Shown: piece after piece, positions 54,662-64,000 of the stretch
Position numbering within the stretch: position 1 is the stretch's first letter
How the letters are laid out: every line of letters starts with the position of its first letter
NCBI GenBank assembly: GCA_009809945.1
Contig: WTPW01000567.1
Span: forward strand, 25,887 to 89,886
Length of the DNA stretch: 64,000 bases
From: Gigaspora margarita
Taxonomy: Eukaryota; Glomeromycota; Glomeromycetes; Diversisporales; Gigasporaceae
Reading direction: 5' to 3'
Notes under the pieces: generated by a model
Told to the model about the DNA's origin: nothing
The model's database searches: none
Seen by the model: only the letters and a program-made list of their open reading frames with translations
Made by a program: the position numbers and the translations under genes

Positions 54662-56619
54662 TATTTAAAAAAACCTACATGACAATTTTGTATGTAATTC
54701 AATTGTTATCAATTTTAGTACTTCAATGCAATTATTCTTGTTCAGATTTCATATTAAACACTTTCTTTATTAGACATTATGAAGATACATGATGGGAATA
54801 ATGCTCCACTTCATCACTTACTCTTCTGCTATTACATATTGTGCTCAATAACAACTATTTTCACATGGACATATGTTCTCATGACAAAGCATAAATGAGG
54901 ATCAAAGGTATTTGTCCGCATTATAGTGTGATGTATACAATTTGTTACAAATGACAACTTTACATGGGCCAAAATCAAAAATATCACCCAAATATCATCT
55001 AATATTCGCCTATAGTGATAGGAGGCTGATAGGTTATTGGATTTAAACTGATTGATAGGATATAAAAAAGGCAATATGTTGAAGATTTTAGTGAAATATG
55101 TTATATATTGGCCTAATGTTCAGAAAAAATATCCAAATATCAGTAAGAAGATTTATAAAAGATAATGGACAAATATTTTTAGAATATATTTAAGATAATT
55201 TAATGATTAGATATATCATAAACTGATATTGTGTCAGCTATTTAATAAAAAGTTTCATCTATTTATATGATGTAATACAGATTAATATATTATTAAAATA
55301 TTAGCCTAATACTTGTAGGATGATATAATATTGGTCAATAATCAGCAATTGTAAAAAGATATTATGTGGCTATTTAATAAAGATTTTATATTTTTTACAT
55401 GATATTATATTGATATAATAAATTATAGGATTGTACTTAATAATAAATTAATTTTCCAATATCTTCTTAATGATTTTAGAACAATATAGATTTTTGATCA
55501 ATTTTATTAAAGAGATATTTAACTGATATAATATACAGATAAATAATATTTTAATATGATTTTTTATATATTGACTAATTTTATAATAATTTGGTACTTG
55601 TAATTAAAAGATATATTACCAATAATATAAGTTACTTTATATTTGAGTAATATATTAGCCTGCTATTAATACAAAATTTTTTAGATGATATATTGCTATT
55701 TATATTAAAAATATATGTTGCTTTGTGAAACCAATACCAATACAAACTTTGGTACTCTTTCTTGAACCAAATTTTTCTATTGAAGAAAAACTAGAAGCTT
55801 TTTTTTGAAGCTTTTCTGAGAACTTCTTTGTTTATTTAGCATGCAAGCCAAAAGGGTTCTTTTACAAGATAACTAGCAGAAAGTAGCACTCTGTATAAAA
55901 AATTTTGGTGAGGATGAAGAGTTTCTCTGTCAATGAAGTAACCAATACTAAAACAGAGAGAAACAACAAAAAATGAGTTTCTAAATATATTTTCTTTTAA
56001 GTTTGATACAATTGATATTTTTTGTCCATTTAGTTGGGCTCTTTTGGATTTTTCAAAATTTTTTCAAAGTAGGTATTCTAGCTTACCCTTCCAAAAGATT
56101 AGTTGTTTATATTATCCCAATTGGAAATATGTCTACTACAGTATATTGGAACCAAGTTATGAAATTTCAGGTTCTGTAAAATAAACAATGAATAACATGT
56201 ATAATATTGGAGAAAATTCAAGATGAAATTTTTTTCTAGAATATTATTTTAGGCATAATTTTTCATTTTCATTTATTTTTTTCTATATATATCTAATACT
56301 TAGACAAGGCATTTTCTTGTACAATATTATATAATTTTTTTATGGTCTAGCATAGGCTTAAATAATGCTATCATGTTCTGTTTTCTTTTTATCTTTTCTT
56401 CCTTTTCATATTTATTTTTTAATACTTTGATTATTTATTTAAATAGTGTAGACCTTTTCCTTTTTTATATAGGCCTGTATAGAATCTGAATAAGCTATCC
56501 TTTAATTATTGTACATTATTGAATGTAAATAGAAGTAGTTAGTTTAATTATATCAATTAAATAATAAAGTGAAGGTATAATTATCAAACAATATATATAT
56601 ATAAGTTGTTTTGTTATTG
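54662..56619. other. AT-rich interval with a dispersed 65-bp repeat
   Basis: A unit with GTAATATAT.AGCCT.CTAATAATA and AAAATTTTTTAGATGATATATT is found at 55645-55710 and again at 56803-56870 and 57218-57290. The stretch 55080-55560 has looser related repeats (TATTAGCCTAATA, GATATAATATT). No gene is supported. Confidence 0.5.
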
Positions 56620-56771
56620 TCTGAAGGACACTACAGTAGAGCCATAGTATACCCGATATCTGTGTGTTAGCAAATTCTAACTTCTGATTGGATAGATCAG
56701 GTGTAATATAAAAAAACAATCAAAACAATAGAAAACTAATGCTTATTGGCTAGATCAGGTGTCCTTCAGAC
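56620..56771. mobile_element. 152-bp MITE with GTCTGAAGGACAC ends
   Basis: Perfect 13-bp inverted ends GTCTGAAGGACAC; TAGATCAGGTGT recurs inside. No target duplication seen. Confidence 0.65.
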
Positions 56772-56888
56772 TTTAAATGGTTCCCATTTTCCTAGTATAA
56801 GTAATATATCTGCCTACTAATAATATAAAATTTTTTGATAAGATATTATTATTTTAAACAGACAATATAAATTGTTTGGTTATATGAG

Positions 56889-57212
56889 GTGCTTCATATT
56901 AAAAGGGCCCATTTTTACAATTTTTTGAAAAATGAGTTTTATTAAATTTTGACATAATTGATATTTTTCAATTATTAATGAAAGTCAATTTGCATAATAA
57001 AAAATCAAGATAATGTAAAAAGAAAAATTACATGAGGCTGCATAAAGCCAACACATCATGAGATTATCTGATAGTTACCTGCCATCTTTAACCAATCAAA
57101 ATCATGAAATTTAATTAATCCTAGATCAGTCCAAAAATCAAAATGAATGGTTAAACTCAATTATCTCAAAATGAGGTATATGTAAAAATGGCTCTTTTAA
57201 TATGGAGCACTC
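56889..57212. mobile_element. hAT-like MITE in the 65-bp repeat region
   Basis: Inverted ends GTGCT(T/C)CATATTAAAAG and an 8-bp duplication TATATGAG (56881-56888, 57213-57220), although the right end has two extra bases. The interior includes TCAATTAT.A..AAAG and CATTTTTACA near both ends. Confidence 0.6.
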
Positions 57213-57370
57213 TATATGAGTAATGTATCAGCCTTCTGAATAATATAAAATTTTTTAGATAATATATTACTAATTAAACAAACAATTCAATTAATAAACT
57301 GCCAAGAATGATCATAGTATAACATGTTGCAAATCTTTATATAAATTAAGTTAATGAGTTGTATTATTAA

Positions 57371-57636
57371 TAGGGTTCCGCAATTTGATTCGATTCGATT
57401 TGATTCGATCAAATATTCGATCTCAAATCAAATTCAAATACAGAAATTTCAAATCAAATCAAATTCAAATTGACAAAATATTCGATTCAATTCGAAAATA
57501 TTTAATAAAAATTACAAATAAATTTGATTTGATTTGATTTGATTTGATTAAATCAAATTCAAATCAAGAGCTTATTTGATTTGATCAAATTCAAATATAC
57601 CTAATATTCGATTCGATTTGACTTTGAGGAACCCTA
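57371..57636. mobile_element. hAT-type MITE with GATTT pentamer interior
   Basis: Inverted ends TAGGGTTCC(G/T)CAA and an exact 8-bp duplication ATTATTAA (57363-57370, 57637-57644). The interior is almost wholly (GATTT)n/(AAATC)n with GATTCGATTCG near both ends, so it can fold on itself. Confidence 0.88.
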
Positions 57637-57744
57637 ATTATTAATTAAAAGTTGTAGACTTCATTATGATGAATCTAATAATGGTTAGATCATTAAAATT
57701 GGCCCAGTAGATACTAAGATATTTGAAATATAATTTGGCTAACT

Positions 57745-57860
57745 ATATAAAATTAGCACTTAGAAGCAATTGCCGGCATTTGGTGCTATGCTAAATTACT
57801 TTTTTGGATTGGTTTGGTTGTATCAACGTTTAATTTTGGAAATAGATTTTTATTAAGTTA
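57745..57860. repeat. dispersed repeat, copy 1
   Basis: CATTTGGTGCTATGCTAAAT and the following TTACTTTTT...GTTGTAT.AAC.TTTAATTTTG recur in the same orientation at 61725-61820. The block just before it (57660-57725) carries another copy of the foldback core (AATTGGCCCAGTAGATACTA). Confidence 0.7.
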
Positions 57861-60800
57861 ACTTTTTTTAGTAATTTTGGGTTTCACAAAATTCAACCGA
57901 TTGTATAAAAAGAGCTCAAGCTAGCTCAAGCATGTGCTACGCAAAAGAGCTGAGCTAGCTGCATTGCGCTCAAAATATTTTTGCTTACGGACATCGGTTG
58001 TATATATATGTTGATTACGAATAATAATAAATACAAAATTGTTGTCCCTGATCGCTAGAGTGCAGATTATCTCTCAACATTCAATTGTTATAATGATTGT
58101 GACTATACATTGTTTACTATTTATAAGAAAGTATTATCGTAAATCATTCTTCTTATAATAAAATTATTATCTGTCATGAGTTTCCTGTACATTTTACCAA
58201 TTATTTTGTTAATTTGATGAAATAAAAGATTGTGGAATATTGATATAACATGTACTGTGATAGTTATGAGCGAGTAAACGAATTTTAATTTTTAAAGTAT
58301 ATGTTCGTGAATATTTAATGATAATAAAAAAAAATTTAATTGCACTTTGCCATTTTTGATTTGCTATATCTGGCGATGGGAACTTCTAATTATTAATTGT
58401 TAACATAAATTGTTAATAAATCATTTTTAACAATTAATAATTGAATTATCCAATATGCATAGAAAGTATCGATAGAATGATATAATCAGTTGATTAATCA
58501 TTTTTTTATGTACTCTAGTATAAAAATTTTATAGTGATAAAAGATCACACATTTTTCTGCAGAAATCCATAACAACGATAGAAATCTTCTGCTACTATTA
58601 CGAGTACATTATGTGAAGGAAGTAACAAAAATCTTCTATTACCAACGACGATAAAGGCAAGTTTTGCAGTATAGAGTAATTCAGCTCAATATAATTGTTT
58701 AGATCAAATATTCTTATGCATATTTGTTAATTATCCCTTATAAACAAACATTGATGTAATCAACGATTTGATTAAATTATCAATTGGATCATTTTCTATG
58801 AAGATGTTCTATTGGAGTGCGTGGTATACTATTTAAATCAAAAATATATGTGGATTCCTTATTTTTTAAATAATCGATGGTTTTAAGTGATTATTAATTG
58901 ATGAACTACGTAATATATTTTATATAAATATAAATTGTGATTCATTTCTTTAGATGCATTGGTTGTTTATCTTTTTTTAGCTTGAAATTTTACCACTAAG
59001 TGATTTTTATACATAGTTTTTATAAAGTTACAAAGCTTTTTCTTTCTCTTTTTAAACAAGCAAATTTTTACTTAAATTAATCGAACAAAATTGAATAAAC
59101 TGGCAATTCTTTCAACTAAAATATAAATTTTGCTTCGAAGCTTTGTTCTTTGGAATTTAATACTTATCTGTACAAAATTTGGATTTGAAGCAATAAATTT
59201 TAAAGGTTGTGCATCTAGATAAAGATTTGAACTTGCGTGTTAAAGAATAAATGCTGCTTCCAATTAAAGAATACTTCATATTCAATATCGTTACACATCT
59301 CAAAAAAAAATCTAGTAAATTTTTATATGATACCATGTATAGTTTTGATATACATAGTATACTGCGTACCCAATGTTCTATGCATATTGGATAATTCATT
59401 TATTAATTATACTAATTCTAATAAATCATAATCACTTGTCTATAACATTTGATCATCACCTGCGTACCCTAAAAAAAAATAGAAAAAAAATAAATAAATA
59501 GAAATAAAAAGAATAAAAAAAATAGAAATAAAAAAAGAGTTAAAATATTTGTCATTATGTGTGTATTGGTTGCTCAAATAAAAATTCTTATTTTTCAATA
59601 CTTCATTGAGACACTAACTTTCTACTAACGAAATTTTGAGTACAGTCAAATATAATTAACTCTAAAGGCTTACTATAATGAACATCTGTTCTATATAAAG
59701 ATTGACTATATTAAGACATTTTGACCTGCTCTAACTAAAAATATAAATTATAAATAGTCTAAAATATGTGTGTTTAATTAATTAATAAAATAACAATATA
59801 TAATAGATACTTTAATATTCAAAAAATTTTTAAGAATTTGAAGAGATACTAAAAAAAGAGCCCTCGAAATGTTTTATTATAAAGAGTTGCTAAATTCAAA
59901 AGAATTGCCAAATGTTAATATTAATAAAGTGAAAAGTAATAATTATGAAGCAATTGTTCGATGACTTACATTATTAGCTACCCAACCAATAATTTACTAA
60001 AAAAAGTTATTTGTATTCAACCAATGGTAACTTGGAGAAGAAATTAATAAACCTACAATATTTCAGTAGTATCATTTCAAAATTTATTTCATATGCAAAA
60101 TTATAGCTTTCTCATTATTTCAGAAATTAATTAAATTTCTGGTATTTCTCAGTAGAATATGTCTGATCAGTTAGCCAGACTAATCACATTGAACATCTAA
60201 CAAAAATGATCGATATAGTTCATATAGGTATATATATCAGTTAAATTAGTTAGATCCATTTTTTCATACATCTATTTTTTTTTTTTAATTTTTTAATTTT
60301 TTTATAAATAAATGGAATTCTCAGCAAAAAGACAACCAGTATTAAGCCTTAGAGTTGACTGCCTAATTTACTAATTACCTACTCCTAAGGTGTAAATAGT
60401 CCTCTTTTAGAAATGACCAACCTTTAATCTGCCACTAGCCAAATTAAATGTTTTCTTTGATAGGTTGTCTATGTTTGTTAGATTTTGTGGTTGAATTGGA
60501 TTAGTCCCAAAGTCCATCTCTCATTATTTTAGATTATATAATCACCAACTTACCTACAAATATGTCTAATTAAAATCATAGTCAAATTTTTAAACTGCTA
60601 GCTAAGTAAGTATATATATACATTGTTAAAGTAGTGGCAATCAGGTCTATGGCTAAAAATCACTACAACATCACTATCTAACTAATCCAATGTCCTTTAA
60701 ACATGCAAGACTACTGAACCTTAAACTGGCAAGCAGAAGAGGTGTGAAAGATTTGGCCTAAATCTAAAGGTTCCTGGGGTCTTGCTTTGGCAAAATTGGA

Positions 60801-61724
60801 GACTAAAATATGTTGTTCTATTATTGTTTTTATCTTTAGTATTTAGTTTAATACTAATGTTTTGGTTTTTTAGCTTTAGTATATCAGTATTCAAATCAAT
60901 TATTAAAGCTTTTAATAATATCACATAATCACAGAATTAGGCTAATGCAAATTTGACTTATCGGGATTATTAATTTATAATCCTAATTTCAAAGGTTATA
61001 CTCAATAAAATTGAACTCTATTTGAATTATTCCTATTTTGAACTCACTGTAAATTGGAAGCAAAAAGGGGAGTCTTATATACTTTTTCTTACTTAATACA
61101 TTCAATTTAGGCTAATGCTATTGAATTACTAGTCTTTCTTTATGTTAAAAAATTGGAAATAGCACCTTGTGTCTGGAGGCAAGAACTGGATATACTATAG
61201 TACAAGAACTGGAATTTAAAGATAAAAAACTGGATTGTGTATATTGTTTGGCAAAAAAGAGAATAAACAAACAATGACAGAAATTGCAAGGTGCAAAAGC
61301 TGATATGCATACCTTGCTTACGCAGCACAAGGTACAAAAACCAGAAATCATGCTAAATTGCTGNAGCACCTTTCTACTCTTTTTGGGGTTATGCCAATTT
61401 TATCTAANTGTGACTAAAAATAAAAGGTTAATATTATTGTATTAATGTAAATAATAAAAAAAACACTAGAGTAAACAAATAAAATAAAGACATAAGCCAG
61501 AGCACTTTACAATATATAGTGCAGGAATTTTAAAACCTACATAATCTTTATATAGAGATAATGCATAAATTAGTAACACATCAAATCTCAATAAAATAAA
61601 GAATCAAGAACTCTCAACCTTTTTGCATAAAATAATGCATAAATAATAATATGCACTAATTAGCAACTATTATATGCATACTAAATAAATATTGAAATAA
61701 CTTATTTTAGTTTAGTACTTTTAA
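57861..61724. other. gene-poor interval
   Basis: No gene, RNA or transposon end could be supported. GAGCT/GCTAGCTC motifs form a weak hairpin at 57925-57985. Purine-rich simple sequence (AAATAGAAATAAAAAAAAT) lies at 59470-59540. Scattered ambiguous bases begin at 61364. Open frames here are short and lack recognisable motifs. Confidence 0.45.
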
Positions 61725-61820
61725 AGCAATTGTTAGCATTTGGTGCTATGCTAAATTACTTTTTAGAAAGTTTTNGTTGTATTAACATTTAATTTTGNAA
61801 ATAAAAAGAAGTAATATANA
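61725..61820. repeat. dispersed repeat, copy 2
   Basis: Direct copy of 57745-57860 about 4 kb downstream, with unresolved bases at 61775, 61798 and 61819. The pair could be remnants of one element end or two MITE copies. Confidence 0.65.
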
Positions 61821-63190
61821 GCAATAAAAATTAATTCAATTATAATAAATAAAAAAAGATTGATTAAAATAACATGTGGNACCAAAAANATTATATAAAT
61901 TTAACATATTTATTATCAATATTAATAAAATGTAATTATTATTAATAATTGAATCAAGTTATTTTTCACTCAAAAAATTATTTAATAANTAAGTAAATTA
62001 AAAAATAAAATNNAACATTAATATTATTATTAACAATAGCAATAGAAATTTATATAGCATAGTGCAATCAGTTTTATTATATAGAACTGTATACTAAATG
62101 AAATGTTATAACTTATAAAATCAATTNTTGTGTTTAAAATTAAATATAAAATGTATTATATACTACTAAATTTAACTTAAAATACATTAAATTCTAATAC
62201 AATACTGATTTGAACATTTAAGTATTTTTATTTTTATTTTGACCCTATAACCAACATGAACCCATTTTTTCTCTCTAATGCCTAACCTTAAGATCCTTTG
62301 CTCTGCTTTAGAAATAAACTAACTCAACTTAATCCTATTATTGTGTACTACTATAATAAAAAATTTATTTAACAGAATTTTTTTATAATAAACAATAATA
62401 GAAATTATGATAATTCCAGTATAAACAAACTCAAATTTGACCACAAATTATGTGTTATTACAATTATTTGAAAGTTTTATATTTAAATTTACATAGCAAA
62501 TTACAATGTTAATCTAATAATTCAAATATAGCTGTATATTACCACAATATTCAGTAAGTTGGGTTTATTATAATAAATAAATTTACCAAAATTCCAAACT
62601 AACTTGCCTATATCACATTCACAACTGTAGCAAGTGTTATAGAAAAATTTTAGCAGCAAATCATTATAAAAACTATTATAATTCTCAATACAAACCAACT
62701 TAGCTACATTATTATGTATTACAAAGAATTATAACTTATAAATTTTATAACAATAAATAGGACAAACATTAGTGTAAATAATTTTTTTAATATAATTGGT
62801 TGATATAATGTACATTTGATCTAATTCTATACCTATTTAAGCCCTATTTTATAAGAATATTATATAACAAACTATTCTAAATTGGTTATCTTTATTTAAT
62901 CATCTACAATAAATTCTAGTAAAAATATTGAAATAATTAAATTGTAAAGCCAGAACTTTGATAAAACTGCACTGATTAATTACCATTAATAATTATAATT
63001 CATAAAATTTATCATCTAAAAACAATATCACTGATTATTAAAACTTAATTACTGCTATTATGTTTTTGACTAATCTTTTGAATTTGACCTGAAAAAAAGC
63101 TCCCAGCGCATGGGCAGGCGCATAACTTGTTTTATATAAACAAACATAAAATTTTATATAATTACATCAGAAAAATAAAAACATTAATCA
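61821..63190. other. AT-rich interval, no gene
   Basis: Contains further ambiguous bases (61880, 61889, 61989, 62012-62013, 62127) and loose copies of the 5880-7180 repeat at 62390-62720. Nothing else is recognised. Confidence 0.5.
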
Positions 63191-63535
63191 TTGCATTAAA
63201 GTTCAAATTTATCAAATAAGGGTAGCATTTTGTTTAAAAAATTGCAAGGATCTTCAAAATTTAGATTTTTTGCAGTTCTTTGTAGATTTTTTGCTAAAAA
63301 TTTGTAAAAATATTTAAAAAGTATAATATTCGCAAATTATTATAGAATCAGAAAATTAAAAATATTAATAATCTGTAGTAATCTTAAAATTTATCAAATA
63401 AGTGCAGAATCTTGTTTAAAAATTGCAAAGATCTTCAAAATTTAGATTTTTGCAGTTCTTTACTGATTTTTTGCCAAAAATCTGTACAAATTTTTAGAAA
63501 GTATAATCTTCACAGATTATAATAGGTGACACCTA
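63191..63535. repeat. 182-bp tandem duplication
   Basis: Two units in a row (from about 63191 and 63373) share AAATTTATCAAATAAG, GATCTTCAAAATTTAGATTT and TTGCAGTTCTTT at an offset of about 182 bp with several substitutions. Confidence 0.8.
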
Positions 63536-63548
63536 TTATAATCTGTGA
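63510..63548. repeat. 39-bp perfect palindrome
   Basis: TCACAGATTATAATAGGTG and its exact complement surround a single A. It overlaps the end of the 182-bp repeat. From 63549 to the window end only T-rich low-complexity DNA is seen. Confidence 0.9.
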
Positions 63549-64000
63549 TAATCTCTAAAATTATAACTATAATACTAAACAAAACAAACTGATAAATAAA
63601 TAAATAAACAAATACATTTTTTTATTCTTTTTTTTCTATTAATTATATCATTTATTTTGGTTTTTTTAATTTTATCATTCTTTTTTTTTTAAAAATTCGA
63701 AATAAACTGATGGTAGAATAAAAAGTAAATTTCTGGTTATTTCTATAATAAGGAATATCTAGAATTTACTTTTATTCCTATATATGCACATACATACATG
63801 ACACTACCTTTTTTATTTTAAAAATTTTTTTACTTTTATTTAAATAAGTTATTAATATACAGTATATATTTTTTTATTTTATTTGCTTTTTTTTTATTTT
63901 TAAATTTTAATTTATTTTTATTTTTATTAAAATTTTTTTTATTCCATACTTATATTTTTTTTATTTAAAATTTTTATTTTTTTAATTCTGTATTTACTTT

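Overview
This window looks like nuclear DNA of an arbuscular mycorrhizal fungus (Glomeromycotina, Rhizophagus-like). It is very AT-rich and gene-poor. Its genes are a multicopy BTB/BACK/TPR family with GTAAGT...TAG introns, a von Willebrand A/alpha-kinase protein, relics of LRR genes and a Crypton-type tyrosine recombinase. The taxonomic call rests on family recognition and base composition; no rRNA or other marker gene is present.

Layout. 0.3-3.2 kb: BTB-TPR copy 1, a pseudogene, with a 3' flank duplicated from copy 2. 3.6-4.3 kb: a stop-riddled coding relic, probably the end of a LINE-like ORF. 4.3-9.9 kb: gene-free DNA with foldback elements and MITEs. 9.9-12.85 kb: a composite in which an outer inverted-repeat element holds a 0.55-kb palindrome and a hAT-type element; the hAT holds a 1.2-kb tRNA-headed retroposon, which holds a small hAT-like MITE. 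12.9-19.5 kb: intact BTB-TPR copies 2 and 3. 20.0-28.4 kb: almost only long inverted-repeat (foldback) elements, one carrying a nested element with a perfect 9-bp target duplication and another with C-rich/G-rich minisatellite arms. 27.06-27.56 kb: a possible solo LTR. 30.2-31.0 kb: a second tRNA-headed retroposon with an 11-bp target duplication. 31.1-33.7 kb: a 2.5-kb hAT-type element. 33.9-34.5 kb: an LRR pseudogene. 34.6-39.3 kb: BTB-TPR copy 5, a pseudogene split by a 3.7-kb element that itself received at least four nested insertions. 40.1-41.2 kb: a divergent BTB-BACK pseudogene converging on copy 5. 41.7-43.2 kb: vWA/alpha-kinase gene (minus strand). 46.8-48.8 kb: a tyrosine-recombinase gene bounded by about 44-bp inverted repeats. 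49.9-51.8 kb: intact BTB-TPR copy 4 (minus strand). 52-64 kb: tandem repeats, a relatively GC-rich minisatellite island at 53 kb, several hAT-like MITEs and long stretches without recognisable genes.

Function. The three intact BTB-TPR paralogues probably encode adaptor proteins: the BTB/BACK part could bind a cullin-3 ligase and the TPR array a client. They differ in TPR number (9, 8, 8; the pseudogene copy has 7), and they expanded with their flanking DNA. The rest of the window is dominated by non-autonomous DNA transposons. Several insertions can be reconstructed because the empty site survives in the opposite arm of a palindrome or in a paralogue.
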